DNA of 64,000 nt from assembly GCA_035222895.1 (NCBI GenBank), contig JAVYIG010000113.1, positions 709,501 to 773,500 on the forward strand. Reading direction: 5' to 3'. The stretch is from Strongylocentrotus droebachiensis. Taxonomy: Eukaryota; Echinodermata; Echinoidea; Camarodonta; Strongylocentrotidae. How positions within the stretch are numbered: position 1 is the first letter of the stretch; each line of letters starts with the position of its first letter. The notes beneath the pieces were generated by a model. That model was not told the origin of the DNA. It searched no databases and saw only the letters and a list, made by a program, of their open reading frames with translations. Below are positions 1-10,574 of the stretch, piece after piece. A program made the translations under genes and the position numbers.

Positions 1-106
1 GACCTGTGGTCCTTTGGAAAACTGCAGTACTGCTTGGTTTTGCCGTGAAGACCTATCTGTGTACAGCTCATAGGGCAAGGAAGGAAGCAGGCGACCAGCC
101 TCGATA
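1..106 (-). CDS. REV1: REV1, third coding exon seen (runs off the left edge)
   Basis: This exon continues REV1, the Y-family deoxycytidyl transferase and scaffold of translesion DNA synthesis, which acts in the nucleus. It starts after a consensus acceptor (ctgcag) and completes a split Ser codon begun in the exon at 1303-1471. It then reads IEAGRLLPSLPYELYT, which matches the end of the REV1 BRCT domain and the conserved linker after it. The frame stays open to position 1, so the exon is cut by the window edge. The polymerase core, finger, little-finger and C-terminal interaction domains must lie further left, outside the window. The family assignment is firm because the exon phase and the motif both continue from the BRCT exon. 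Confidence 0.9.
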
Positions 107-425
107 CTGCAGAGTGAAAAATTCAAAATAAAAATATGTCTTCCGCCATTTTCCTGATCATTCAACACACACACAAATGCTTATGATGGATGTCTACTAA
201 ACAACTTGCTTGTCTACAAGGAAGAGTAAGAACTTCAAATCAAAATAATTTAATTTCTTTCTTGAATGGCAATTAAAATTGCAGTTTGGAAAATAAATAT
301 AGTGCTTAGTATATGATGAAGCTAAATCTTAATTTTAACACACATCTGGATGGACCTTGGTCTTGTACCAAGCCTAAGAGAATAAGGGAGCTTGGCAGTG
401 AGTACATTAGGTCAACTGCAGAGTA

Positions 426-600
426 GGGCTGGTGGCTCAGTGGTAGAGCCTAGAGTTACTGGGTTCAAAACCAAGTCATAAGTCATCAATCCTCATAACC
501 AAATCCCTTGGAGAAGACTTTAAATTACCAGTCCTCCGGATGTTTACTGACAAGCATACACACAGGTAAATACAAACCATCCAACCAACCATTTTCACAG
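426..600 (+). repeat. tRNA-derived SINE-like head
   Basis: The stretch at about 430-480 looks like a tRNA promoter head: a box A-like GGTGGCTCAGTGGTAGAG followed about 20 bp later by a box B-like GGGTTCAAAACC. It lies in a REV1 intron and runs into the tandemly duplicated segment that starts at about 495. It is a SINE remnant rather than a functional tRNA, because no cloverleaf can be completed. Confidence 0.5.
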
Positions 601-835
601 GTTAATAATAATAATAATAATCTTTAATGGTCCACGCCAAATTTTATTAAACCGAAACGGAAATTTGTTTTGCCCAATCATAACCAAATCCCTTGGAGAA
701 GACTTTAAATTACCAGTCCTCCGGATGTTTACTGACAAGCATACACATGCTTTCTTAGGTCAGTCAGGTAAATACAAACCATCCAACCAACCATTTTCAC
801 AGGTTAATAATAATAATAATAATCTTTAATGGTCC
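495..835. repeat. Direct tandem duplication, period about 183 bp
   Basis: A segment beginning CATAACCAAATCCCTTGGAG and ending in a (TAA)n tract plus CTTTAATGGTCCAC occurs twice in a row, near 495-655 and 678-835. The second copy has a small insertion and runs straight into the minus-strand SINE at 825. It lies within a REV1 intron. Confidence 0.85.
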
Positions 836-1265
836 ACTCCAAATTTTATTCCAAAAACCGAAACGGAAATTTGTTTTGCCCAATTGATCGTGAGTCCGGC
901 AGCCACTGAGCAGCGCCAGATCGACGTTGCTCTATCCCTTATTATTGAACGCCAAACCAGTGAAAAAAATACACGGGGGCTCAGGGCGAATTTGCCCCCG
1001 AAATGCCTAAAACAGCCCCCGAAAATCAGAAAAGAGCCCCAGTAAATTTGCATAGAGTTCAATGCAAAACAAATTTTAGAGTGTTATTTTTATGCAGGCA
1101 AGCTTGAAAAGTAGCCCCCGAAAAATAAATATTAATTTTTTCCCTGCGCCAAACAAGGTAGCAACAACTCCCATCTTTTAACGTCTTTAGGTATGACGCG
1201 GCCAGGCTTCGAACCCACGACCTCCCGGTTGTGAGGCGGGCGCTCTACTGACTGAGCCAACACTC
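825..1265 (-). repeat. tRNA-headed SINE (minus strand), split by a hAT-type element
   Basis: On the minus strand the right end (1263 to about 1196) has a tRNA-like head, with box A TTGGCTCAGTCAGTAGAGC and box B GGGTTCGAAGCC. The body continues leftwards to a (TTA)n tail near 830. A related copy without the interruption lies at 1036-1215 of the 41-kb region (41036-41215). The body is broken at 958-1146 by a 189-bp element, and the SINE sequence resumes exactly after the 8-bp duplication. Confidence 0.85.
958..1146. mobile_element. 189-bp non-autonomous hAT-type element, copy 1
   Basis: The ends are CAGTGAAAAAAAT on the left and ATTTTTTCCCTG on the right, the CAGNG termini usual for hAT elements. 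The element is flanked by a perfect 8-bp target duplication CGCCAAAC (950-957 and 1147-1154). The SINE copy at 41036-41215 carries the same site only once and so acts as an empty site. A second 189-bp copy in the opposite orientation is at 7815-8003. The interior is rich in GGGGGCT motifs and non-coding. Confidence 0.93.
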
Positions 1266-1302
1266 CGGTTGACATTTCTAAAGAAGATGAACACTAAATT
1301 AC

Positions 1303-1471
1303 CTGTTTGTTATCCAGTCTGGCTTCACAATCTTCTCAGTTTTCAACTGTCTTAATTTGGCATAGGGCAGATTAGTAGCAATGATGTGTGTGACCCTTGA
1401 CACAGAGTAGTAATGCTGGTACATCCCACCGTGTATCGTCATGAGTCGCTTCAGTTCATCTGACGAAGGAT
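1303..1471 (-). CDS. REV1: REV1, second coding exon (BRCT domain core)
   Basis: This exon encodes most of the REV1 BRCT domain, which in the family binds DNA ends and PCNA and recruits the polymerase to damaged forks. It is bounded by a minus-strand acceptor (ccccacag) and donor (gtaatt). The 169 nt carry two bases, 55 codons and two bases. The protein begins DPSSDELKRLM and contains the hallmark stretches IHGGMY, RVTHIIATNLP and EKIVKPDWI. The phase joins the upstream exon (4806-4989) through a split Asp codon and the downstream exon (1-106) through a split Ser codon. Length and motif order match vertebrate REV1, and no key BRCT residue looks lost. Confidence 0.95.
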
Positions 1472-2515
1472 CTGTGGGGAATGAACAAAAATAGAGTCAG
1501 AGGGCACTAAGGCTGTGCACAACAGTGTAATGAGGTACCCGAGTACACTCCCAGGCTTACAAGCGACTACTCGAATATTCGGACGCCATGTCTTTTTATA
1601 ATATTTAGATTTGTTTAGATTTTTTAAAGATTTTTTTAGATTTTTTTTGTTGTTGATTTTTTTTATTTGTTTGCCACCACCATACCACTGGTCCAGTATC
1701 CCAGTATCGCCGAAAACGCATGCACTTTTACTTTGAGTTGCAGTTGAAGGCGCCGATTTAAAAATAATAATATTAATAACAGTAAACAATGCTGTTTTAA
1801 ACACCAAAGATGGCAGAATAATCCATTGTCCTCCGAGTCCAAACAGAAATCCGGACATTTGGTCCCAGTTTCTGAGTGGTGAGCTTGACAGTGCTTTAGT
1901 TGGGAAACATTTTTACCGACGGTACCTTGCCAGCGGCCGCCGCTCTCCCTGGCACGAGAAATCGTACCCGAGTAGTTGTCAACCGTGCGTGGAGCTTGTA
2001 GAAACATGTGTGGTTGATTTGGTAGTTTAATCTAAACTCAATATCCATGTGCTTTAACATGTGCATTAATCTGTGTAGAGAACATATTAGACCCTTGCAA
2101 TTTGCATACACTTGGTTGTGTGTGTGCATCTTTAATATACAGTGCCTAAACAGCTGCACTGCATTTCTAATACACCTGTTTCTAAACATAAGACACTTCC
2201 AAGTTATTCATTTTATAGGGTAAAGAATACATTACCAACAAATTATAGAATTTAGCCTTTTAGGCAGAAATAACAGTCTTGCGTGGGAATTTCTAAAATA
2301 ACAGTCTTGCGTGGGAATTTCTAAAATAAAACGCCGAGATATTTACTTACTACTTGGGTGTAGAGACTAGAAGCTTAGCTTATTTGTCCCTCTTTAATTG
2401 TCAACCTTTCACAATCACATGTATCCAGTCTACAGAATAACAGTTTATAATTACCCCCTCCCCCCAAGGGTTCCCCATGAAAGCCATATCAGACATTTAA
2501 TTTCTGTCTAAATTC
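1472..2515. other. REV1 intron, proximal part
   Basis: AT-rich intron with no exon I can support. A 31-bp unit (AATAACAGTCTTGCGTGGGAATTTCTAAAAT type) is directly repeated near 2265-2330. Open frames here are chance. Confidence 0.6.
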
Positions 2516-3066
2516 CAGGGCTGTCAACCCCAGGGGTGATAGTGAGCACTAAAAAAAAAAAGTTTTTTAGTTTTTTCCCCTCAACCATGCCCCCCTTGAG
2601 TAAAAAAAAAAAAGACGATTCACGGTGAAAAAATGGCATCTAACAACCTTCCCCCCTTTCGAGTAAGAAAATTGAGACAAAATTGGGAAAATTGGGAAAA
2701 TTGGGGAAAAAATAGGGAAGAATAGAGGGAAATCGGGAAAATCAGGATAAAATGGGGAAGGAAAAAAAAATTGTTAACAAATCAGTAAGAAAAAAAAAAT
2801 CAGGAAAAAATCAGGGAAAAAAAGAAGAAAAAAAAAAAATCTGGTAACATGGTAACCACATTTTCAATTTTACCTCTTTTTTTGGTGCTCAATCAAGGGA
2901 GGGGGGGGGGGGGGGGGGGTGGGGAGTAGTGAGCACTAAAAATGAAATATTTGTTGTTGTTTAACTCAACACTCCTAATACCCCCCCCCCCCCACACACA
3001 CACACACACACAAAAGATGTTTGCATACAATCTCCCTTGAAGCAGTTCCCCAAGTTGACAGCCCTG
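2516..3066. mobile_element. 551-bp non-autonomous hAT-type element
   Basis: The ends are CAGGGCTGTCAAC and GTTGACAGCCCTG, a perfect 13-bp inverted pair with CAGGG termini. The flanks share TAAATTC (7 bp; 8 bp if one terminal C is counted as target). The interior is low-complexity, with AAATTGGGAAAA repeats, a long poly-G run at 2900-2920 and a (CA)n tract at 2993-3012. It lies in a REV1 intron and has no coding potential. Confidence 0.85.
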
Positions 3067-3095
3067 TAAATTCCCCAATGACATTGTATTGTAAC

Positions 3096-4434
3096 CCCGG
3101 GGGGGGGGGTACTCAGATTATAGTCGGACGGGGGTGTGCGGCTGAGACCTCCGAACCCATACCCACATCTAAGGGTCCTTTTGCTGAAATAGGTACCCAT
3201 GTCTAAGGATTTTTTATGAAAAATGGACCCATGTCTAAGGATTTCAAACTTCAAATATTACATTTTTTAAGCTGTAATAATACACTTCAGCAAAGCATAT
3301 AGAGAGTCAACGCTAATACGCATTGACCTGTAGCACTGCACTACGTGTTAATAGGCGGCATTTAAATACATGAATAGTCAATACACTCATAACACACAGA
3401 TGCACACAATTATGCCGATGCGGCTGATCGGAAAGTTTGCCAGTGGACTCACAATTTGATTTTTTAAATTATTCTTTCTAACATCGGAAAGTTAAAAAAA
3501 TGTATTTTACTGCTATTTAGGTGTCATCAATCGTAACTAAAGTATCGATTTTGAGTGAAATTGGTTGAGTTTTGTACAGTTGAGTTTGAAATGTTGAGAA
3601 TCAATAGCACAGCTTTTAATACACAGCCAGGATAGTAATGCACCTATGTGTGTAATAATACAATGGCCAATCATTTTGCAGTTTCTCGATAAAATTCTTT
3701 ATTAGTAAACTGTACCATACTACATGTAGTTTACAAGTAGTTTACACACATAAAGATGAAAACACCATGCAACATAATTTACTGTGCTAGCACCTCTAGC
3801 ATCCTTTTTAATTGAAGGACTTTTCCTGTTTTAATTAACGTATCCGTAGATCTACACGAGCTCTCAAGCATCGGCTATATAGCTCCCTGCTTGAGCCCCG
3901 CTGCTGCCCGGCTGCTGGGCAGATCAGGGTACGCAGGGTACAGTTGCCGATCATATCATTTCAGCATGCATGCGAAGCGCTACAAGTTCCCGGGGGTACA
4001 ACCCCTATACGGGCGGATACCATACCTAGCGCGCATTATGCCATACGAGTACCCGGTATAGGGCCCATGGGGTCCTGATATTATGTGGTACCCCGGGGTC
4101 TAGTTGAGTTTACGAGCTACGTACACCCACTGACCTAGAGGTCAGTGCGTACTCCTCGTACACTGGAAATGCAATCACCGAAGGATTCCCCAATATTGCC
4201 CCGGATTTATTTAGAGATGGGAGAGACTTAGGCATTTACAATAGGAGCAAATCCAAAAATTCCCGGAGAAAATGAGGGAGAAAAGAGGGGAAAGGAATAA
4301 ATGAAAAAAGGGACCCATGTCTAAGGATTTTTTTTATGAAAAGGGGACCCATGTCTAAGGATCTTTCCTGAAAAAGTCACCCTTCCGAGCGGCACATCCC
4401 CGTATACCCAATATACGTGAGTACCCCCCCCGGG
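3096..4434. mobile_element. 1339-bp element with CCCGG ends and 8-bp target duplication
   Basis: The left end is CCCGG followed by a G run and TACTCAG. The right end is ACGTGAGTACCCCCCCCGGG. Perfect 8-bp duplications ATTGTAAC flank it (3088-3095, 4435-4442). Subterminal units of the form GACCCATGTCTAAGGAT recur near both ends. End structure and duplication length match the pair at 37253-37645 and 40447-40855, suggesting one hAT-like family. It is 30 bp from the neighbouring element and lies in the same REV1 intron. Confidence 0.85.
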
Positions 4435-4805
4435 ATTGTAACATTGCCAATCTCCAACTCATATTCAAGACTCCGCCAGTGCCATGCAAATTGCCAATCA
4501 AATCATCAGCCCACTACTCTCTCTCCATCAAATTTACTGTAAACTATCACTAGTATCACACTTAATATAAGTCACTATGTTGATCCTTGAATCAATGCTT
4601 TCATTTGTGAAATATGAAGAATATCACTGATGTCAAATCATCAAAGAGTGTCAGGTCAACAATAACTAACGTCATGAACGTTGGGACAATGCAATGCTGG
4701 CTGACCTGGGCAATGCCGCATGGCCACGGCAAATGCAGATCACCGATCTAAACGCTCAGCGATCCGCTCTTGTCGGGCCACGCTGTACCGTTGGCCTAGA
4801 CCTAC

Positions 4806-4989
4806 CTGTGTAACCGTTCACATGGATAGTGACCCCGCGGAAAATGTCCGTCGACGTTCCCGATTTCTCTTTATTTGTAGGTGCATCACCTCGAAACTGT
4901 TCCTCGAGTTTTCGTACCTTCTCAGACATGTAGCCTCCATGACTTTGATCTTCATGTTCAGACTTACTTGAAGGAACTCTCGAATGCAT
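4806..4989 (-). CDS. REV1: REV1, first coding exon (N-terminus)
   Basis: This exon starts at an ATG and encodes 61 residues plus one base, ending at a consensus donor (ACACAG|gtaggt). It contains GGYMSEKVRKLEEQFR and IFRGVTIHVNGYT, which follow the conserved REV1 N-terminus just before the BRCT domain. The ATG at 4989 is preferred because about 20 residues precede GGYM, as in vertebrate REV1. The split codon at the donor becomes Asp when joined to 1303-1471, giving the family-typical NGYTD. REV1 inserts dCMP opposite abasic and bulky lesions and docks the other translesion polymerases. The polymerase part lies outside this window. Confidence 0.92.
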
Positions 4990-5532
4990 GATGACAATTT
5001 CACGATTTCGGATTTCGCACCATCAGCTTAAAATATAAGAAATGCAGTGTCAATGAGAGACAGCCAACTCGGCAATGTTTCGTATCACGCGCGCATCTAT
5101 ATCGCATAGACAAATAAAGTAGGCCTACATGATTCAAGATTGTGCATTATTTTGTTTACATGTTTTGTAGATTTGGTGCTGAATTAGACCCCTCCCCCTG
5201 CAAAATAGGTAAACATGTGATGAAGTGGCATAGACAGATCCTAGGACTCTTGGCCTCTTGGGAGATAGGAATTACAAATATTAGCTAACTCACAGCTAGA
5301 GGGAGGTCCGAGGGCGAACCTCTTTGGTTTTTCTAAACAACAAAAATGTTCACAAAGGATTAACAAAACAAAATCATGAGTGAGTGAAACAATAATTATG
5401 CTCATAACTCGATCCTTGCGGAAACCTGTAATTTTCCTGCGTACGTAAACTGTTAGTGTAATTCATATTTCGTATATCTCTCCTGTTTGCAAGCATCCTC
5501 GACCTCATGTTGCAATATGTCGACTGACATTA
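4990..5532. other. Upstream flank of REV1
   Basis: This should hold the REV1 5' UTR and promoter on the minus strand. I see no clear TATA box and no other coding exon. The sequence is unique-looking and AT-rich until the repeat at about 5533. Confidence 0.4.
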
Positions 5533-6560
5533 TCAGTGGCGGATTCAGGGGGGGGGGGGCAGGGGGGGCACGTCCCCCACCCCCCCCCCCCCCCAAAAAA
5601 AAGGGAGGAAAGGGGGAAGGAGGAAAAAGAAAAGGGAGAAAAGGAGAAAAAGGAGGGGAAAGAAAAAGGAGGGGAAAAGGAAAGAAAAGGGAAGAGAGAG
5701 GAGAGAAAAGGCGGAAAAGGAAGGAAGCGGGAAGACGGAGGAGAGAAAAGGGGGAAAGGGTAATTATAAGAAGGGAAAAGAATTAAGAAAGGTGGATGAT
5801 ATTATAAGTAGGTGGGGTTTTTTTTTGGGGGGGAGGGGGGGCACGCAATTTTGCAGTGTGCATAATATGGGGTCCCTCTTGTCAGGCGTGAAGCCCCCTC
5901 CCCCCCCCCCCCCAAAAAAAAAAAAAAAAAAAACACGAGAGATCAAAAGAAAAAGATTGAAAAAAGAGGAAAGAGAATTTTTTGAGTTAAAGGAGAAAGG
6001 GGGGAATGAAAGAGAATTAAATAACGATAGAAGAGAGGTGCGAAAGCATGAGGAATTGCCTTTCTTTTTAAAGAATGTAATAACAACCAGGGGCGCCGCT
6101 AAAGGGGCGGGGGTGGGGGGTGCGACACGCCCCGCCCCCCCCCCACCTGTTAGGATATTGTCGGTAAAATCGCTCTGCTGTGGGGAAAAAATGAGAAGTA
6201 AAGGGAAAGGAAAGAAAAGAAGAAAAGAAAAAGAAAGGAAAGAAAGGAAAGAGAAAAAAGAAAAAAAGGAAGGAAAGGGAGGAAGGAGAGGGAGAAAGTA
6301 GAAGAAAGAAAAGGAAAAAAAAGGAGAAAAGGAAAAAAGAAGGGAAAAGGGAAACGAGAGAAATAGAGATAGGAGAGAGAGAGGGGGGGTCAGAGCCTGG
6401 GAGAAGAGGGATGAGAGTAAGAGAGAGGGGGATGTTGGGTGGAGTCACCACGTCGAGGGGGCAAGAAAGGGTCCGCTATGTCGTTATACTTACTCGATCC
6501 TCGTGTACTGTTTGAAGTCGGTAATGTATTGTAGCGCCCGTCCCGCGGAGGGGGGCATAC
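5533..6560. repeat. Composite purine-rich dispersed repeat, copy 1
   Basis: It starts CAGTGGCGGATTCAGGGGG, a hAT-style terminus, followed by long G/C homopolymers and hundreds of bases of GGAAAA-type purine tract. Shared landmarks with copy 2 (30755-31740) include TTTTGCAGTGTGCATAATAT with GGGGTCCCTCTTG, the GGGATGTTGGGTG..GTCACCACGTC block and CTCGATCCTCGTGTACT. A second terminus-like CAGGGGCGCCGCTAAAGG at about 6088 suggests at least two nested units. The Lys/Glu/Arg-rich frames here are purine-tract artefacts. Confidence 0.75.
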
Positions 6561-6561
6561 C

Positions 6562-6618
6562 TTTGAAAGGAAGACAAAATAGAATAGATGTTGACTAGGA
6601 TGAATGGCAAAACAAAGT
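6562..6618 (+). repeat. 57-bp direct repeat, left copy
   Basis: This 57-bp sequence, starting TTTGAAAGGAAGACAAAATA and ending GGCAAAACAAAGT, is identical to 10364-10420. The two bound a 3.7-kb stretch that is absent from the homologous composite repeat near 31.7 kb. They may be short terminal repeats of an inserted element or the product of a duplication. Confidence 0.85.
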
Positions 6619-7814
6619 CTTTATAATTACTTAATCTTCTACAATAACAGTCTTTTCTTACAATAACATATATACGATCAAATGGCATAACAATACTCTT
6701 CAAGTATTAAACACAAATGCATCTACCTGTTCGCATACATTGAATTCATTAGCTCTCAGTGTTCTCTTACTATATCACTTAAAGAACATCATCTGGTTAG
6801 TTTCATTACTTTACTATCTCTAAACGAAACTATCCTTATACTTCCATGCTTCATTTATTGAAGCGCAACTCTTCATCGATCTCATAATCATAACTTGGCT
6901 ACTAATAAATAACTTAACCCTTATCAAATGTCTATAACATTGAGGTATCAGTCAATCTACTTTAGCTTCTAATCATATAACTCTTCACTTAGCGTCTCTC
7001 TCAAGAAATCACATAATACAAGAATGTTAGCATAATCATCCCTATTATACTGCCTTATAAGCTTTCTACTCTTTACACTCCAAGACTGAGGATCTCTTGT
7101 GCACATAGACCCTTAGAATGCAATTCTACTCTCAGCCTTCACTAATCCCTAAATTCACAAGTTACTTCTTGTCTCAGGTATTCACATTAATACTGAATAA
7201 ACTCATAACTCTTTCTTAACTAACTCATGTATTTTCCAATAGGCATCTGGATCAGTTTGATCTAATACTGTCTTTTTGCAGCGAGATTACTGAACTTGAA
7301 AAGATACATCTTCAACAACTTATATCCTAAACTCCTTACAATATTCACAGAACTGGCAAATAGTCTTAGTCTGCAGTCTGCACTAATTATATAGCTCTAG
7401 CAAACTTACAACCCATTACGATTTCCTCTAACTGTAATCTCATCTACACATACATAGTTCATATTCTAATCTATATCAACAACCAATAGTTTTACTAAAT
7501 ACATGTATATTCATTTCATGGTTATATACAAAGTAAAGTGGGAGTGAAAGGGGAGGGGTAAACAATACAGAGAGAGAGAGAGAGAGAGAGAAGGGAAATA
7601 GAGAGAGAGAGAGAGGGATACAGATACTCTTTTCACACTGGTTTTGCTTAAAGGGATTGGATCGCCAGTTTCCATGTGCAGAAGGCCATAATTCGCTGAC
7701 ACCAGACTTGGTGGAAATACCATTAACAGAGATGCCAACTTTTGGAAAACAGAAATAGGGAAGATTTGTAACTGACACCAAATAATGTGCGCGTAGCGCA
7801 CATCTCGAGCGCGT
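6619..7814. other. AT-rich non-coding stretch with (GA)n
   Basis: No gene is seen. 6620-7500 is rich in short pyrimidine-biased motifs. (GA)n microsatellites lie at about 7570-7615. At 7627 there is a partial copy of the inverted end CTCTTTTCACACTGGTTTTG found at 8823. Confidence 0.55.
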
Positions 7815-8003
7815 CAGGGAAAAAATTAATATTTATTTTTCGGGGGCTACTTTTCAAGCTTGCCTGCATAAAAATAACACTCTAAAATTTGTTTTGCATT
7901 GAACTCTATGCAAATTTACTGGGGCTCTTTTCTGATTTTCGGGGGCTGTTTTAGGCATTTCGGGGGCAAATTCGCCCTGAGCCCCCGTGTATTTTTTTCA
8001 CTG
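7815..8003. mobile_element. 189-bp non-autonomous hAT-type element, copy 2
   Basis: It has the same length and sequence as 958-1146 in reverse orientation, with ends CAGGGAAAAAATT and ATTTTTTTCACTG. A perfect 8-bp target duplication GAGCGCGT flanks it (7807-7814, 8004-8011). High similarity between the copies suggests fairly recent activity of the family. Confidence 0.93.
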
Positions 8004-8011
8004 GAGCGCGT

Positions 8012-8820
8012 AGCGCCCGACCCATGCGGCCGGGGTCCAGGGCCCGCCTTAGGGCCCTGGAAGCTCTGGGGTTCTAGATGCTCTCTGGTGCAATCTGAGC
8101 CTTATTTTGCAGCATTTTACATGTGTATTTAGTTAAATAATTCCCACTTTTTAAAAAAATAACATACAAATTGTACAAAATGCATGATGAATTCCTTTCA
8201 GACTTCTGAATACACGGGTAGATTCTACTCGATACTGTATTCGGTCTTATACTTCTGAGACCATTTTTTGGTCTTCTTTTGCTGATTTTCCGCCATTTGG
8301 ATTCTGTGTCAATATCAATGCATTGGTTACGGCGATCTATATAGTATATGCTGAAACAATCTTTCGCTACTCTTAATTTGCACATTAACATAGTGAAATT
8401 ACTACATGTTAAAGTTAACAGACAATATTTCTCATTCAATTTTCAGATATATATACTGATAAGCGCCAAAAAAAAAAAAAAAAAAAAAAAAAATGTTTTT
8501 TTTTTTTTTTTTAATAAATCGGGAGGATAAGGATGGTGATCGTAAGGTCGGGAGTTCGGGTGAATTATCGGGAGCCTCCCGACGAAATCGGGAGGGTTGG
8601 CATCTCTGCATTAATGGGGGTACAAATTTGCACACAGCAAACCCATAGTCCAGTCAAGAATTACCCCATAATCTCTCGGAGAGCTCGAGAGTCTTCGGGC
8701 AAATCAAAGCATTACATAAGGTCCAATGGCCATAAAACTCAAGGCTAACCCTGGTGATTGACAACACCTGTTATTGGGTAAACACCCGAACGGTGTCGAA
8801 TTCCCCATGAGAGCTGACTA
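8012..8820. other. Repeat-derived non-coding DNA
   Basis: No gene is seen. It contains adjacent A and T homopolymers at 8468-8512 and a CGGGAG-rich block at 8518-8605 whose ends (TCGGGAG and CTCCCGA) are repeatedly inverted, a likely remnant of a short inverted-repeat element. Confidence 0.45.
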
Positions 8821-9343
8821 TACTCTTTTCACACTGGTTTTGCTTAACCCCGTACTTTGCTTAGCCCCGTACTATCCTTAACCCCGGACTATTTTTTTTG
8901 GCTTTTCACACACGCTGTTTGTAGTCCCGTACTAGCCGCTATTCCGGAATAAGAAAATTCCCGCTGTTCTCACTGCATTTCGTTAACCCCGGATATCGTG
9001 CATGTTATGATTGGACATACTTCGCATCTGGCCAGCTGCGATACGCTCCATTGCGTAGTACCGGACTATTTTTCGTTTCTGTTCTCATTCATTTGCTTAG
9101 CACCGCAATTGCGGGGTTAGCAGGAGTTAGCACCACAATTGCGGAGTTAGCCCTGCTATTTTGCAGGGTTAGTTAACCCCGTACTATAGGTGGGGTTAGC
9201 CAACTTTAGCCCACTTTGGTAAAAACCAGTCTGAACAGAAAGTGGAATAGGCTTAACCCCGTACTATAGGTGGGGCTAAGACCCCCCCTTAACCCCACCT
9301 ATAGTACGGGGTTAAGCAAAATATTGCCAGTGTGAAAACAGTA
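8821..9343. mobile_element. ~520-bp inverted-repeat element with ACCCCGTACT modules
   Basis: The ends CTCTTTTCACACTGGTTTTG and, inverted, CTGTTTTCACACTGGCAA are each followed by TTGCTTAACCCCGTACT. TATA flanks both sides (8819-8822, 9342-9345), giving a 2- to 4-bp duplication. The interior repeats TTAACCCCGTACTATAGGTGG in both orientations. It is non-coding. A truncated relative of its left end is at 7627. Confidence 0.8.
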
Positions 9344-9344
9344 T

Positions 9345-9424
9345 AGAGAGAGAGAGAGGGGGGGAGGGGGGGGAGGGGGGGGGGTACAAAGAGAGAGAGG
9401 AGAGAGAGAGAGAGAGAGAGAGAG
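9345..9424. repeat. (GA)n / poly-G microsatellite
   Basis: Alternating GAGAGA and GGGGGG tracts directly follow the inverted-repeat element. Confidence 0.9.
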
Positions 9425-10363
9425 TGACTATAATTCCCAATAACATTTAACCTGAATTATCATTCCTAACAATATAATACAGTGAGTTTAACACTGTGAT
9501 TATGCAAGTCTTCAACTTCAATATTCCATCAACCAATTCAACTCTAGCTAACTACTAGACAGTGTGACCATGTGTTTCTCAACAAATGTATTCCCCAACA
9601 GAAATCCTTTGTCTTCTCATTTAGCAATCTTGCTGACTCTACCAAACTTTCATTCCCGCCTAAGATACCATTTTCCAGCAAGGGTCAAAAAGCAAACAAA
9701 GCTTGGGGGAGGGGATTAAGAACTTTGATAAGATGTGTTCACATTGAACGCACTGCCATATCCTAATAACACACTAGTATTGTACACATGGTGCGTCCAC
9801 ACTCACTCATACCATGATACTGAAAGTTAGAGTTAATCTGACCTCGAACAACTCATTTCGCTATTAAACTGTATCTAACCAAACTAGAATATATAACAAT
9901 GTGCTTTGGCATATTAAATGCATAGTAAATGGCACATGTCCTTGGCTAAGAATATAATATATACACATGAATATCGTAAAAAAGACAAATATACTGACAG
10001 TAATAAAGTATATTCTCTTCTCAAAACTTACTTAGAATGTTGTCTAGGTCAAACAACATAATCATCAATCTCACACACACGGTAATAGTTTCCTATCATT
10101 ACTACAAGTGATAGCAATGTTGCCATCAATGAAATTATCTCTTCCCACATGGCATCTCTTCCCACATGGCATTTCTTATATTTCTACCCATAGTCCACAT
10201 GTCATATAACCCAACAAGTCATTGGCAAAGATCATTAATATCTCTTTTTACACAGTACTACAAGATATGTGAATAGTGAAGCTAATAGTTAAGAAATACA
10301 CATATTATGAAGAACAAGAATATAACACAATAAATAATACAAGATTCTTTCTTACCTTTGAAG
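9425..10363. other. AT-rich non-coding stretch
   Basis: No gene or RNA is recognised. A 20-bp unit TCTTCCCACATGGCAT is tandemly doubled at about 10140-10172. Confidence 0.5.
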
Positions 10364-10420
10364 TTTGAAAGGAAGACAAAATAGAATAGATGTTGACTAG
10401 GATGAATGGCAAAACAAAGT
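10364..10420 (+). repeat. 57-bp direct repeat, right copy
   Basis: Identical to 6562-6618. The sequence after it (GAGAAGCCACTCC) differs from that after the left copy. Confidence 0.85.
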
Positions 10421-10574
10421 GAGAAGCCACTCCTGGTATCCCAGCTGGTGTGTTTAGGTTAGATGTTAGGTGAGGCCACTCTCGCAGGAGGGGGTACCTA
10501 ATCAACTAAGAGGAGGGACTGTGGGGGCTAGAAATATACTTGTGTCATACATGATAAGTCAAAGATACACAAAC

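Noticed and set aside
1190..1265. Possible tRNA gene (minus strand, Val-like anticodon)
   Set aside because: Promoter boxes are good but it continues into a SINE body and does not close a full cloverleaf; treated as a SINE head.
5487..6301. Long Lys/Glu/Arg-rich open frames
   Set aside because: They follow purine homopolymer tracts of a dispersed repeat and lack coding character.
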